The notes under the pieces were generated by a model. It had not been told where the DNA came from, searched no databases, and saw only the letters and a list, made by a program, of their open reading frames with translations. A program made the translations under genes and the position numbers. Shown one piece after another: positions 18,786 through 28,546 of a stretch of DNA of 64,000 nucleotides. Every line of letters starts with the position of its first letter. Position 1 is the first letter of the stretch. This DNA comes from an uncultured Selenomonadales bacterium (GTDB taxonomy: Bacteria; Bacillota; Negativicutes; DSM-1736; Dendrosporobacteraceae): assembly GCA_946407015.1 (NCBI GenBank), contig CAMJML010000017.1:1-64000 (forward strand), given 5' to 3'.

Positions 18786-18816
18786 CAAAATAAAAAAAGC
18801 GTGGTAATCCACGCTT
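18786..18816 (-). terminator. Terminator of the HerA-like gene
   Basis: On the minus strand AAGCGTGG-ATTA-CCACGCTT (18797-18816) is followed by TTTTTTTATTTT. It overlaps the stop codon of the HerA-like gene and isolates it from yqfC. Confidence 0.87.
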
Positions 18817-20389
18817 AAATACTAAATCCAGGTGATGGCTGTAAGCCAATTGCTGCATTCACAGCATTACTCATTGCCGCACCACCGGCTCCGCCATATC
18901 GTTTAGTTAAGAAGTCCTCATATTTATGCACCTTTACCGGCGCAGCAAACCGCATATAATTCGTTGCCACAATCATTTCCCCACAGTCAAGATTCTTGAT
19001 TTCATTCCGCTGCTGCAAAATATCCTTGCGGCACATCGCTTCTAGCTTACTGCGGTCCGCCTTGGAAGCTAGACCTAATATAAAAAGGGTGTTCAACTGC
19101 GACAAGACTTTGTCAGCCAATAAGCGTGGCTGTTGATCCACCACACACATGCCCAGGTTAAACTTACGGGCTTCGCTCACCAAGCGGGCAAAAACATTGT
19201 TGCTTGTCTGTTCTTTTTTCCCAAGAAAACGATGCGCTTCCTCCAAAACAATCATGACCGGTTTTACCTGGCTGCGTTCGCCATCTGACTTCCCTGCATA
19301 ATGTTGCAATAGTTTTTTGGATAACAATGTTGATAAAGCTTGTTCACCAACAGGAGAAACATTTTTCAGTTCAACAAGGACAACTTTTCCCTGCTCTAAA
19401 TCCTGCATCATATGACTGATAACCGTTTGCTGTTCATCACCCACATTGAGTTCCTGCTCTAAGTTCCAACAAATGCTTTTAATTTTACTAATGGTACGGG
19501 AATGAAATTTTTGGCCTGTACACCCAGCCAATTCATCAATAATGTCAGCCGTATCATATTTTAATACATAATTCATCCACCGCTCTTGCCAAACGGATGA
19601 TAATTTATAGATTGCATCAAGCTGCGGCTCGGTAAAGGTTGCACAAGCCGTAATATCTTCCGGATCAATTTCATCAAAATTAATCTGTAACTTTTTACAG
19701 TGATCGGCTTGAGGATTTGTATTATAGACACTAAGACGCTGAGCAGCTTGCGGGTGAACGGATAAATCCTTAAAATATTCATTGTGAACATCAAAGACCA
19801 ATAAGCCATAATTGCCATTGTCAATAATCGAGCTTGCCAACACCTTCACCAAATTGCTTTTTCCGGATCCGGTTGTTCCAAAAACGCCAATATGCTCGGT
19901 AATTGCCTTTGATCCGTATATCCCGACAGGCAGCTCCATAACGCCTCGGCCGCTTTTTAGAAAGCCTATTTCCAAATCGCCCTTCATTTCGGATAACAAT
20001 ACCGTATCTTCAGGGCTTAACGACCTAACTTCGCAAAAGAAATCCGGACATGTCTTAGGATTAAACAAGTTGCCCTCTGCATCTGAATAGCATAACTGCT
20101 CTGCCATGCCAATTTTCACGGTATGATTTCCGCCTAAGTAAAACTCTAGCTCTTCTTGATCCTGAACCTGTCCGTTTTCATCAAGTTTACTCATCAGATA
20201 ACCAACACCATTTAAACCTGACCAACGCGACTTCACTTTAAAATCGTAAGCCCTGATATAAAACTTATCCCCGCAATTGCCTTCAACAGCTAAAATATCG
20301 CCAAAATCCACATCCTGGTTAGGAGCCACAACAAACTCAACATATGTCCCTTTTGCATATGTTAGACGGCCTTTGTATTGCGACATCAT
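18815..20389 (-). CDS. HerA/VirB4-like DUF87 ATPase
   Basis: A 524-aa FtsK/HerA-superfamily ATPase. A beta-barrel-like N-terminal domain (about 1-150) is followed by Walker A FGTTGSGKSNLVK (170-182), the FDVHNEY motif (199-205, compare HerA DPHGEY), and Walker B MIVLEEAHRF in the C-terminal half. Relatives translocate DNA as hexamers, usually with the nuclease NurA for end resection. No nurA-like gene is nearby, so the role is open: DNA processing is the best inference. It stands alone between yqeY and yqfC with its own terminator. Two ATGs open the frame. Confidence 0.85.
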   Translation of the reverse strand: MMSQYKGRLTYAKGTYVEFVVAPNQDVDFGDILAVEGNCGDKFYIRAYDFKVKSRWSGLNGVGYLMSKLDENGQVQDQEELEFYLGGNHTVKIGMAEQLCYSDAEGNLFNPKTCPDFFCEVRSLSPEDTVLLSEMKGDLEIGFLKSGRGVMELPVGIYGSKAITEHIGVFGTTGSGKSNLVKVLASSIIDNGNYGLLVFDVHNEYFKDLSVHPQAAQRLSVYNTNPQADHCKKLQINFDEIDPEDITACATFTEPQLDAIYKLSSVWQERWMNYVLKYDTADIIDELAGCTGQKFHSRTISKIKSICWNLEQELNVGDEQQTVISHMMQDLEQGKVVLVELKNVSPVGEQALSTLLSKKLLQHYAGKSDGERSQVKPVMIVLEEAHRFLGKKEQTSNNVFARLVSEARKFNLGMCVVDQQPRLLADKVLSQLNTLFILGLASKADRSKLEAMCRKDILQQRNEIKNLDCGEMIVATNYMRFAAPVKVHKYEDFLTKRYGGAGGAAMSNAVNAAIGLQPSPGFSI

Positions 20390-20519
20390 TCATGCCTCCC
20401 TTTTTGGCAATGATCCATTATTATTTTTATTCTTCTCACTAAAGAATAAAAATAATCTGTAAAACACCTTGTAAAAAGTGACATACCCTTTTGGCAAATT
20501 CAAGACCGGGAGCTCAAAT

Positions 20520-20557
20520 AAAAAATTAAAATCCGGTATCCTCTCGGATACCGGATT
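20520..20557 (-). terminator. Terminator of the heat-shock/rpsU-yqeY operon
   Basis: AATCCGGTATCC-GAGA-GGATACCGGATT (20530-20557) on the minus strand is followed by TTAATTTTTTA. It lies directly after the yqeY stop and closes the long unit that begins at hrcA. Confidence 0.88.
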
Positions 20558-20560
20558 AAT

Positions 20561-21013
20561 TTATTGACTTAACATTTCGCGTACAATAGTATTCACAAGC
20601 TTACCATCAGCACGCCCTTTAACTTTAGGCATAAGCACTGCCATAACCTTCCCCATGTCTTTTGGAGCAGTCGCCCCTACCTCAGACACAGCTTCGGCTA
20701 CAAGATCCCGCACTTCTGATTCGCTAAGTTGTTGAGGAAGATATTGCATCAGGATAGCAACTTCTTGTTCAAGCTGCTGCGCTAAATCCAAGCGATTACC
20801 TTTGGTAAACTCTTCCATTGCATCCCGGCGCATTTTAACTTCTTTTGCCAGCACATCAAGAACTTCTTCTTCAGAAAGTTCTTTCTTACGGTCAATCTCA
20901 ACATTTTTTATAGTGGCACGAACCATGCGAATGACCGAAAGGCGTAATTTCCCTGCCTCTTTGTCCTTCATGGCCTGCTTCATGTCTTCATTTAACCTGT
21001 CTTTAAGAGACAT
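20561..21013 (-). CDS. yqeY: GatB/YqeY domain protein
   Basis: A 150-aa helical protein homologous to the C-terminal tail domain of the amidotransferase subunit GatB; free-standing YqeY proteins are thought to contact tRNA but have no settled function. Visible: SLKDRLNEDMKQAMKDKEAGKLRLSVIRM at the start and the GADMGKVMA-like segment ATAPKDMGKVMAVLMPKVKGRADG. ATG 21013 is used; an upstream TTG adds seven residues. The rpsU-yqeY pair is conserved in Firmicutes. Confidence 0.93.
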   Translation of the reverse strand: MSLKDRLNEDMKQAMKDKEAGKLRLSVIRMVRATIKNVEIDRKKELSEEEVLDVLAKEVKMRRDAMEEFTKGNRLDLAQQLEQEVAILMQYLPQQLSESEVRDLVAEAVSEVGATAPKDMGKVMAVLMPKVKGRADGKLVNTIVREMLSQ

Positions 21014-21036
21014 GTCAAAATACCCCCGAAACAAAA

Positions 21037-21216
21037 TTAAGCCTTGAACTTACGTTTACGAGCTGCTTCGGATTTTTTCTTCCGCTTTACGCTAGGTTTT
21101 TCATAATGCTCGCGCTTTCTGACCTCTGCAAGAGTGCCGGCTTTTTGGCATGTACGTTTAAATCTGCGGAGTGCGCTATCGATTGTTTCGTTTTTTCCTA
21201 CCTTAACTTCTGACAT
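21037..21216 (-). CDS. rpsU: 30S ribosomal protein S21
   Basis: A 59-aa basic protein beginning [20 protein letters not shown] and ending [10 protein letters not shown], a clear S21, located on the small-subunit platform near the 16S rRNA 3' end. The start follows GGAGGGAGAATAG. It lies 23 bases upstream of yqeY. Confidence 0.97.
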   Translation of the reverse strand: MSEVKVGKNETIDSALRRFKRTCQKAGTLAEVRKREHYEKPSVKRKKKSEAARKRKFKA

Positions 21217-21309
21217 CTATTCTCCCTCCCTCCACTCAGACCGTTACGGGAAGTGTACTGTTAATATACACCTAAATATTATACAGTAAATAACACGAAA
21301 TTGTCAATA

Positions 21310-21657
21310 TTAGCCTGGCGGCCATGTCATAAATCTACCGCCTAAGATGTGAACATGAAGATGATGAACAGTTTGTCCCCCATCATCTTTGGTATTAATC
21401 ACTGTCCGAAAACCTTTTTCAGCCAAACCTAATTGTTCAGCAATGAGAGGAATTTTCGTCATAAGCTGCGTAACGAACTGACAATCCTCTATAGAAACTT
21501 CCAGAAGGTTAGCAATATGCTTTTTGGGAATAACCAGTACATGCACCGGAGCCGCCGGACTAATGTCATGGAAAGCCACAACGTGCTCATCTTCATAAAC
21601 AAGATTAGCCGGTATCTTTCCCTGAGCAATATTACAAAAAATACAATCTGCTTGCAT
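21310..21657 (-). CDS. HIT-family (HINT-type) nucleotide-binding protein
   Basis: A 115-aa histidine-triad protein: CIFCNIAQGKIPA at the N-terminus (with a CxxC pair), PKKHIANL in the middle, and the triad HHLHVHILGGR (about 98-108) at the C-terminus. HINT enzymes hydrolyse purine nucleoside phosphoramidates and related adducts. The physiological substrate is unknown. It is placed between mtaB and rpsU as in many Clostridia. The start follows AAAGGAGGTGC. Confidence 0.94.
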   Translation of the reverse strand: MQADCIFCNIAQGKIPANLVYEDEHVVAFHDISPAAPVHVLVIPKKHIANLLEVSIEDCQFVTQLMTKIPLIAEQLGLAEKGFRTVINTKDDGGQTVHHLHVHILGGRFMTWPPG

Positions 21658-21768
21658 ACAGCACCTCCTTTACAGAAAAGCATCCTCATGGTAGTAATAT
21701 ACAACAATATATAAATTATTCGGTTTATAACAAAGTAATCCTGCCAAAAATCTGAATGCAATAAAAAA

Positions 21769-23067
21769 TTATCGCTGCACAGTACCCCAAAGACCGTCTT
21801 TATATAGCTTTTCCAGTTTCACCTGGCAGATGGCACCTTCTTGAGCCGCATCAGCGTTGGCATATACGCGTATATAATTACCAGTCAGTCCGTCAAGCAT
21901 ATCATCGGACCGTGTTTCAAACAATACACTGGCAGCTTTGCCAATAAAATTCTCCCGGAATAAGCTTGCTTTTTTTTCAGCCAGCTTTTGCAACTTTGCT
22001 ACCCTTATTTTTTTCTCTTCCTCAGGTATCTGAGCAGCGTATTCCGCTGCAGGTGTTCCTTTCCGGCGGGAATAAGGAAATACATGAATTTTAGCTAAAT
22101 GAAGCTGCTCAATGAACTCAAGCCCGTTCAAAAACATCTCATCTGACTCGCCGGGAAAACCCGTAATAATATCGGTGGAAATAGCAATATCAGGAATTCT
22201 GCTTATGATATGATTCATAAGTTCCTTAAATTCATGCCGCTTATAGTGTCTGTTCATTGCCAATAAGACCCGATCATCTCCGGCCTGAAGCGGTAAGTGC
22301 AGATGGCGGCAAAGTCTTGTGTCTGCTTCCATGAGATCAATCAACTCATCGGATATCTCAATAGACTCAAGCGATCCCAGCCGCAGCCTGTTTAAGCCTT
22401 CAATGCTTAAAACCATTTTTACAGCATCCACTAAATTGATCTCATCGATTAAGTCCCGCCCATAGGCACCCAAGTGAATTCCGGTGAGCACAATCTCTTT
22501 AAATCCTGCAGCAACCAGCTTTTCCGCTTCTTTGAGAATACTGTCAAGAGGACGTGAGCGCAAGGGACCACGGGCGTAAGGAATAATACAATATGTACAG
22601 AAATTCGTGCAGCCCTCCTGGATTTTAAGAAAAGCCCGGGTCCTTCCCGGAGCATCAAAAAGCGGAATATCTTCAAATTCCTGCGCCGCCATAATATTGG
22701 TAACAATATTCACTTGACTTTTGTCAGGTCCGGCCTTCTCTACCAAATCGACAATTCGAAAACGTTCTTTTGTGCCAATAATAACGCTAACGCCGGGTAT
22801 TTTTTCAACCTGTTCCGGTGAGACCTGTGAATAACACCCAGTAACAGCAATCACGGCAGCAGGATTCAATCGAGTTGCCCGTCGAATAAGCTGCCTGGAT
22901 TTGCGTTCCCCAAGATGCGTGACTGAACAGGTATTAATTACGTAGACATCTGCAGGCTCGTCAAACTCAACCACCTCATACTGACGCTGTTTAAACAATC
23001 CAACCATAGCCTCTGTTTCAAACTGGTTGACTTTACACCCTAATGTCGTAAATGCCACTCGCGGCAA
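21769..23067 (-). CDS. mtaB: tRNA t6A37 methylthiotransferase MtaB
   Basis: Radical-SAM enzyme converting t6A37 to ms2t6A37 in ANN-decoding tRNAs. The 432-aa protein has the MTTase N-terminal domain with three cluster cysteines (C11, C47, C78), the radical-SAM motif CTNFCTYC (C153, C157, C160), and a C-terminal TRAM-like domain. The N-terminus VAFTTLGCKVNQFETEA is diagnostic of the MtaB branch rather than MiaB or RimO. It follows rsmE by 29 bases. Confidence 0.96.
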   Translation of the reverse strand: MPRVAFTTLGCKVNQFETEAMVGLFKQRQYEVVEFDEPADVYVINTCSVTHLGERKSRQLIRRATRLNPAAVIAVTGCYSQVSPEQVEKIPGVSVIIGTKERFRIVDLVEKAGPDKSQVNIVTNIMAAQEFEDIPLFDAPGRTRAFLKIQEGCTNFCTYCIIPYARGPLRSRPLDSILKEAEKLVAAGFKEIVLTGIHLGAYGRDLIDEINLVDAVKMVLSIEGLNRLRLGSLESIEISDELIDLMEADTRLCRHLHLPLQAGDDRVLLAMNRHYKRHEFKELMNHIISRIPDIAISTDIITGFPGESDEMFLNGLEFIEQLHLAKIHVFPYSRRKGTPAAEYAAQIPEEEKKIRVAKLQKLAEKKASLFRENFIGKAASVLFETRSDDMLDGLTGNYIRVYANADAAQEGAICQVKLEKLYKDGLWGTVQR

Positions 23068-23096
23068 AAAATCACCCCCATAAAAAGCCCGATATA

Positions 23097-23834
23097 TTAC
23101 CCGCCACCTAAGTCACCTTTTTCATAAAGGACAATACTCAATGCAGCAATAGCAGCCGTCTCAGTACGCATAATCCGCGGCCCCATCGTAATACCGACAA
23201 CCTTATGCCGCTGACACACCTGTACCTCGGCCGGGCTAAAGCCACCTTCCGGCCCGATCAGTAAGACGACATGATCCGTTGGGCACTCTTTCAAAAATGC
23301 TTTAATACCAAGGGGCGTACTTCCCTCATACAACATAACGATTGTGGCATTTTGACCTAATGTAGCAAACAGATCTTGCAAACATTGAACGGGCGCAACC
23401 TGTGGAATTTTATTTCGCCGGCATTGTTTGGCTGCTTCAGCAGCAATCTTTTGCCATCGATCCTGGCGATCCAAGCGCTTTTTGCTATCATATTTTACTA
23501 CACTTCGCTCAGCCGCAATGGGGTATATTGTATTAACGCCAAGCTCAACTGCTTTTTGAACAATAAAATCCATCTTATCGCTCTTAGGCAAGCATTGGGC
23601 TAAACTCACCTTGACTGGCGGTTCACTATAGTCCTCAACCGGCTCACACAGTACCGCCGTAATCTCAGAGTCACAAAAGCTTACGAGTTCAGCAACACCG
23701 GCCTGTCCATCATTTCCGACCACTAAAATCCTGTCTGATGGCTTCATCCGTAGTACCCGGCTAATATGATGTGCATCCTCTCCACGAATTATGAGTTCCG
23801 GAGATAATGACTGGTCTAGAAAAAAGCGACGCAA
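23097..23834 (-). CDS. rsmE: 16S rRNA m3U1498 methyltransferase RsmE
   Basis: SPOUT-family methyltransferase acting on U1498 of 16S rRNA. The 245-aa protein has an N-terminal PUA-like RNA-binding domain (about 1-70) and the knotted SAM-binding C-terminus with LLIGPEGGFSPAEV and MGPRIMRTETAAIAALSI. It is separated from prmA by three bases, a conserved pairing downstream of dnaJ. Confidence 0.96.
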   Translation of the reverse strand: MRRFFLDQSLSPELIIRGEDAHHISRVLRMKPSDRILVVGNDGQAGVAELVSFCDSEITAVLCEPVEDYSEPPVKVSLAQCLPKSDKMDFIVQKAVELGVNTIYPIAAERSVVKYDSKKRLDRQDRWQKIAAEAAKQCRRNKIPQVAPVQCLQDLFATLGQNATIVMLYEGSTPLGIKAFLKECPTDHVVLLIGPEGGFSPAEVQVCQRHKVVGITMGPRIMRTETAAIAALSIVLYEKGDLGGG

Positions 23835-23837
23835 GGT

Positions 23838-24776
23838 TTAGGCGCCCCCCTTACGAACTAATATCGCAACCCAGCCGCCCTCTTCCATAACTTTGTCAAT
23901 CACCAAGTGATTGGCCAGGATAGCAGCCGTAACATCACTAAGTCGTTCAACGATAATTCCGCTGGCAATCAGGACGCCATCATCATTTAAGCGTTCAGGG
24001 ATATCTTCCACTAATTTAATAATCACATCCGCTATAATATTGGCGATGATCACATCCGCTTTCCCATTTATAGCTGTCAGCAAATCACCAGTTGCAACCT
24101 GAACAAGATGATCGACATGATTAATCCTCGTATTTTCTTTAGCAACGCGAACCGCTACCGGGTCCAAATCAACCGCCTGCACATGGCTTGCACCTAATTT
24201 TGCCGAAGCCACAGCAAGTACCCCCGAGCCGGTTCCGATGTCAAACACAATGCTATCGGCTTTTACCACTTCTTCCAGGCAGCGAATGCACATGGCTGTT
24301 GTATGATGTGTGCCGGTGCCAAAGGCCATTCCGGGGTCCAACTCAATGACGACATCATCCCCAACAGGCTCGTAATCTTCCCATGACGGTTTTATCACAA
24401 CTTTTTCCCCTACTTTGATAGGATGGAAAAAATCTTTCCATGATGATGCCCAGTCTTCTTCATTGATTTCTTGATATTCGATATGTCCTTTGCCTTTATC
24501 TAAATTATGGTTGACCAATTCATTCACGCGCTCTTCAAATATCCGGAGCTTATCTTCAAGTTGCTCGTCAACAGGTAAATAGGCCTTTACTGTTACTATT
24601 TCAACATTGACCTCTTCAGGTATATCACAATAGTCCCAAGTACCCGAGCGGCGGTAAGAGTTGACCAATTCGGGGTCTTCAATGACTACTCCACTTGAGC
24701 CTAATTCATGAAAAATATCAGCAATAGCCTCCGTAGCTTCATGAGTAGTTTGAATACTAATCTCGGCCCATTTCAT
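23838..24776 (-). CDS. prmA: Ribosomal protein L11 methyltransferase PrmA
   Basis: Trimethylates ribosomal protein L11. The 312-aa protein has an N-terminal substrate-recognition domain (WAEISIQTTHEATEAIADIF), a linker, and a Rossmann SAM domain with VFDIGTGSGVLAVASAKLGA (about 176-195) and DVIIANIIADV (motif IV region). It follows dnaJ by 69 bases that contain a hairpin. Confidence 0.96.
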   Translation of the reverse strand: MKWAEISIQTTHEATEAIADIFHELGSSGVVIEDPELVNSYRRSGTWDYCDIPEEVNVEIVTVKAYLPVDEQLEDKLRIFEERVNELVNHNLDKGKGHIEYQEINEEDWASSWKDFFHPIKVGEKVVIKPSWEDYEPVGDDVVIELDPGMAFGTGTHHTTAMCIRCLEEVVKADSIVFDIGTGSGVLAVASAKLGASHVQAVDLDPVAVRVAKENTRINHVDHLVQVATGDLLTAINGKADVIIANIIADVIIKLVEDIPERLNDDGVLIASGIIVERLSDVTAAILANHLVIDKVMEEGGWVAILVRKGGA

Positions 24777-24811
24777 GTTACATCGCTCCTCAAAGTTTCT
24801 TGATAGTATAA

Positions 24812-24843
24812 GTGATGCCGAGAGTAAACTCTCGGCTGATCAC
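24812..24843 (-). other. Intercistronic hairpin between dnaJ and prmA
   Basis: GCCGAGAGT and ACTCTCGGC flank a two-base centre, extended by GTGAT/ATCAC with one bulge. The minus strand has no T-run after it, so it is more likely an RNA-stability or partial-attenuation element than a full terminator. Confidence 0.5.
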
Positions 24844-24845
24844 AA

Positions 24846-25976
24846 TTATACTCCAAAAGCATCTTTAACCTTTTTAAAGAAAGTTTTCTGTTCAGGATTT
24901 ACATTTTCTCCACAGGATTTGGCAAAATCGTTGAGTATTTCCCGCTGCCGTTCGGTTAACTTTTGCGGAGTTAATACCTTGACTTTTACATGCTGATCCC
25001 CACGGCCCTGGCCTCGCAAATAGGGAATTCCTTTGTCTTTTAGACGCAAAACAGTACCCGATTGAATCCCTTCCGGAATCTTCATTTTTACTTTACCATC
25101 TAATGTTGGAACCTCTATTTCATCGCCTAAAGCAGCTTGCACAAAGCTTATCGGCACTTCACAGATAACCTCACTGCCTTCCCGGGTAAATAGTTTATGC
25201 GGTTTGACAAAAATGTAAACATATAGATCCCCCGGAGGCCCCCCACGTAATCCCGCCTCACCTTCGTGAGCCACGCGCAGTCGCGAGCCATTATCAACTC
25301 CGGCAGGAATTTTAATTTTTATTTTGCGTTTGGCACGAATTTTTCCCCGTCCATTACACTCTTTACAAGGTGTATGCACGATCTTGCCTTCTCCCTGGCA
25401 GCGATCACAAGCTTTAACATTGACCATCCGGCCAAAAGGCGTATTTTGCGCATACTGCACTTGACCTGAGCCTTTGCATTGCGGACAAGTTTCCGGATGG
25501 GTCCCTGGTGCAGCACCCGTTCCATGACAAGTCGTACAGTTCTCGGTCCGTGGTATTTGAACTTCGGTTTCCATACCAAAAGCAGCCTGTTCAAAATTGA
25601 TTTCTAAATCATAACGCAGATCCGATCCTTTTTCCGGACCAGCTTGGCGCCCGCCAAAACCGGATTGACCGAAAAACATATCAAAAATATCACTAAATCC
25701 ACCTGCTCCGCCAAAGCCGAAGCCACCTGCGCCACCGCCGCCCTGTCCGTCAAAAGCCGCATGGCCATACTGGTCATACTGAGCACGCCGTTCCGCACTC
25801 GATAATATTTCATAAGCTTCATTGATTTCTTTAAATTTTTCTTCGGCTTCTTTCGGATTATCACGGTTGACGTCAGGATGGTACTTGCGTGCTAATTTAC
25901 GAAACGCCTTTTTAATTTCATCTTCCGACGCAGTGCGAGGAATGCCCAGCACCTCATAGTAATCGCGTTTACTCAC
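24846..25976 (-). CDS. dnaJ: Co-chaperone DnaJ
   Basis: Hsp40 that stimulates DnaK ATPase and delivers clients. The 376-aa protein has a J-domain with HPD (KYHPDVN, about 33-39), a Gly/Phe region rich in GGAGGFGF, and a zinc domain with four CxxCxGxG-type repeats ([32 protein letters not shown]). Peptide-binding and dimerisation domains follow. The GTG at 25976 ([11 protein letters not shown]) is chosen over a longer upstream frame because it gives the standard N-terminus. Confidence 0.97.
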   Translation of the reverse strand: MSKRDYYEVLGIPRTASEDEIKKAFRKLARKYHPDVNRDNPKEAEEKFKEINEAYEILSSAERRAQYDQYGHAAFDGQGGGGAGGFGFGGAGGFSDIFDMFFGQSGFGGRQAGPEKGSDLRYDLEINFEQAAFGMETEVQIPRTENCTTCHGTGAAPGTHPETCPQCKGSGQVQYAQNTPFGRMVNVKACDRCQGEGKIVHTPCKECNGRGKIRAKRKIKIKIPAGVDNGSRLRVAHEGEAGLRGGPPGDLYVYIFVKPHKLFTREGSEVICEVPISFVQAALGDEIEVPTLDGKVKMKIPEGIQSGTVLRLKDKGIPYLRGQGRGDQHVKVKVLTPQKLTERQREILNDFAKSCGENVNPEQKTFFKKVKDAFGV

Positions 25977-26017
25977 ATTACACCATCCTAAAATAATAGT
26001 ATCGGTATTCACCGCAA

Positions 26018-26045
26018 GACTCCGGCCTAAACAAAGACCGGAGTC
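26018..26045 (-). other. Intercistronic hairpin between dnaK and dnaJ
   Basis: An 8-bp GACTCCGG/CCGGAGTC stem with a 12-base loop sits between dnaK and dnaJ and lacks a T-run. It could protect the 3' end of dnaK mRNA and lower dnaJ expression relative to dnaK. Confidence 0.5.
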
Positions 26046-26081
26046 GCAGTGGTATAACCTAGACTAACTCAAGTGAGGAGC

Positions 26082-27917
26082 TTATTTCTTTTCATCATCG
26101 ACAACTTTATATTCAGCATCGACAACCTTTTCATCTTTCGGAGCGCTCGCATCGGCCTGACCCGCTTGCGGCTGTCCTTGTGCTTCAGCCGCTTGGTAAA
26201 CTGCGGCCGATAACTCATAGAGCGGTTTGGTTAATTCTTCAGTATCAGCCTTGATTTTTTCAATATCGGTCCCCTTGAGGGTTTCTTTTAATTGATCGGC
26301 TGCAGCCTGAACTTTTTCGATTAAACCCTTATCCGCTTTATCGCCGACTTCTTTAATCGTTTTTTCTGCTTGATAAACTAAGGAATCAGCGTTGTTGCGC
26401 ACTTCCACTTCTTCTTTGCGTTGTTTGTCTTCTGCAGCATGAACTTCTGCTTCTTTGACCATGCGCTCAATATCATCTTTACTCATACCACCCGAGGAAG
26501 TAATCGTAATCTTTTGTTCCTTACCGGTTCCCAGGTCTTTTGCCGACACATGAACGATGCCGTTTGCATCAATATCAAACGTAACTTCAATCCGTGGAAC
26601 ACCGCGCGGCGCAGGTGGAATACCGGATAATTCAAATCGGCCAAGTGTTTTATTGCCTGCCGCCATTTCCCGTTCACCTTGCAAAACGTGAATATCAACA
26701 GACGGCTGATTGTCGGCAGCAGTCGAGAAAGTTTGGCTCTTAGAGGTCGGAATGGTCGTGTTGCGTTCAATAATCTTCGTGCAAACGCCCCCGAGTGTTT
26801 CAATACCAAGTGAAAGCGGAGTGACATCCAACAATAAGACATCTTTTACTTCACCCACCAATACACCTGCTTGAATTGCTGCTCCAACCGCAACACATTC
26901 ATCCGGATTAACACCACGATGAGGCTCTTTACCCAGGAATTTTTTAATAGCCTCCTGAACAGCAGGAATACGTGTCGAACCACCAACCAAGATAACCTTA
27001 TGGATATCTTTTGGCGTTAAACCAGCATCGCTTAAAGCTTGGCGGGTTGGTCCCATTGTCGACTCAACCAAATCAGCCGTTAATTCGTCAAATTTAGCAC
27101 GAGTCAGATTTAAATCTAAATGCTTAGGTCCGGTCTGATCCGCTGTAACAAAAGGCAGATTAATATTGGTTGTCAATACACCGGAAAGCTCTATTTTAGC
27201 TTTTTCCGCAGCTTCCTTCAACCGCTGTGCAGCCATACGGTCCGCCGCTAAATCAATGCCATGTTCTTTTTTAAATTCGGCAATCATCCAATTCATGACC
27301 CGTTCATCAAAGTCATCGCCGCCCAGACGGTTATTACCGCTGGTTGCTTTAACCTCAAATACACCATCGCCCAATTCCAAGATGGATACGTCAAAGGTAC
27401 CGCCACCTAAGTCAAAAACCAAGATGGTGTGATCTTCACCTTTATCCAGGCCATAGGCCAACGCGGCTGCAGTTGGTTCGTTAATAATTCTAAGTACTTC
27501 TAAACCGGCAACAGTACCCGCATCTTTGGTTGCTTGACGTTGGCTGTCACTAAAATAAGCAGGAACAGTAATAACCGCTTTCGTTACAGGCTGGCCTAAA
27601 TACGCTTCAGCATCTGCTTTTAATTTTTGCAGAATCATTGCCGAAATTTCTTGTGGTGTATATTTTTTGTCATCAATATTAACTTTATAGTCAGTTCCCA
27701 TATGACGTTTAATCGAAATAATGGTCCGGTCAGGATTGGAGACAGCTTGCCGCTTCGCCAGCTGGCCAACTAAACGTTCTCCGGTTTTGGAGAAACCAAC
27801 AACCGATGGTGTTATGCGGGAGCCTTCTGCGTTAGCAATAACAGTTGGCTCGCCACCTTCCATAACTGCTACTACTGAGTTTGTTGTTCCTAAATCTATG
27901 CCGATTACTTTTGACAT
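26082..27917 (-). CDS. dnaK: Molecular chaperone DnaK (Hsp70)
   Basis: A 611-aa ATP-dependent chaperone. The nucleotide-binding domain carries [37 protein letters not shown], and [13 protein letters not shown]; the substrate-binding domain follows from about residue 380 ([14 protein letters not shown]). The helical lid ends in a Gln/Ala-rich linker and the acidic tail [12 protein letters not shown]. It lacks the 24-residue insertion of proteobacterial DnaK, as usual for Firmicutes. The start follows AAGGAGGTTC. Confidence 0.98.
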   Translation of the reverse strand: MSKVIGIDLGTTNSVVAVMEGGEPTVIANAEGSRITPSVVGFSKTGERLVGQLAKRQAVSNPDRTIISIKRHMGTDYKVNIDDKKYTPQEISAMILQKLKADAEAYLGQPVTKAVITVPAYFSDSQRQATKDAGTVAGLEVLRIINEPTAAALAYGLDKGEDHTILVFDLGGGTFDVSILELGDGVFEVKATSGNNRLGGDDFDERVMNWMIAEFKKEHGIDLAADRMAAQRLKEAAEKAKIELSGVLTTNINLPFVTADQTGPKHLDLNLTRAKFDELTADLVESTMGPTRQALSDAGLTPKDIHKVILVGGSTRIPAVQEAIKKFLGKEPHRGVNPDECVAVGAAIQAGVLVGEVKDVLLLDVTPLSLGIETLGGVCTKIIERNTTIPTSKSQTFSTAADNQPSVDIHVLQGEREMAAGNKTLGRFELSGIPPAPRGVPRIEVTFDIDANGIVHVSAKDLGTGKEQKITITSSGGMSKDDIERMVKEAEVHAAEDKQRKEEVEVRNNADSLVYQAEKTIKEVGDKADKGLIEKVQAAADQLKETLKGTDIEKIKADTEELTKPLYELSAAVYQAAEAQGQPQAGQADASAPKDEKVVDAEYKVVDDEKK

Positions 27918-27959
27918 AAATGAACCTCCTTAAAATATATGTTAAATTTTATAATTCAA

Positions 27960-28529
27960 TTAGCCAACAACCTTAACCATGCTTGGACGAACGACTTTGC
28001 CGCGTACTTGATAGCCCTTTTGAAGTTCCTCAACAATAATTCCTTCCGGCTTGCTCTCGTCTTCCACTCTCATAATCGCCTCATGAAATTGCGGATCGAA
28101 TGGCAAGCCAACAGCCGGAATGGACTCTAAACCATTTTTTTCAAGGACTGTTGCAAATTGACGGTAAATCATTTCAACGCCTGATCGTAATGCCGTTAAA
28201 TCTTGCGTATTGTCTGCGGCGATTGCTCGTTCAAAATTATCAAGCAAAGGCAGCAATTCTTTAATTAGATTTTGTACCACCAAGCCCGACAACTCTTCTT
28301 TTTCTTGACGAGTCCGGCGACGGAAATTATCAAAATCGGCTTGCAACCGTTTAACACGGTCAGCATGTTCTTCCAGCAATCGGTTTTTCTCTTCAATGAC
28401 TGCCATCATATTTTCAACTTCCCGATAATCAAAACACACTTCTTCTTTTGCGGCTGAAGCAGCAGCTTCGGCCGCATTGCTACGCTCGTTAACCTCGTCG
28501 GCTCCGAGATTTTTATTATCATCACTCAT
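27960..28529 (-). CDS. grpE: Nucleotide exchange factor GrpE
   Basis: Releases ADP from DnaK. The 189-aa protein has a disordered acidic N-terminus, a long coiled coil (about 38-90, VEEKNRLLEEHADRVKRLQADFDNFRRRT), and a C-terminal beta domain with GLPFDPQFHEAIMRVEDES and GYQVRGKVVRPSMVKV. It lies 17 bases after the chaperonin gene. Confidence 0.97.
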   Translation of the reverse strand: MSDDNKNLGADEVNERSNAAEAAASAAKEEVCFDYREVENMMAVIEEKNRLLEEHADRVKRLQADFDNFRRRTRQEKEELSGLVVQNLIKELLPLLDNFERAIAADNTQDLTALRSGVEMIYRQFATVLEKNGLESIPAVGLPFDPQFHEAIMRVEDESKPEGIIVEELQKGYQVRGKVVRPSMVKVVG

Positions 28530-28546
28530 TTATTTCACCTCTATAC

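Noticed and set aside
26483-26842. Overlapping 119-codon frame on the dnaK strand
   Set aside because: Shadow of dnaK in a different frame, lacking a ribosome site.
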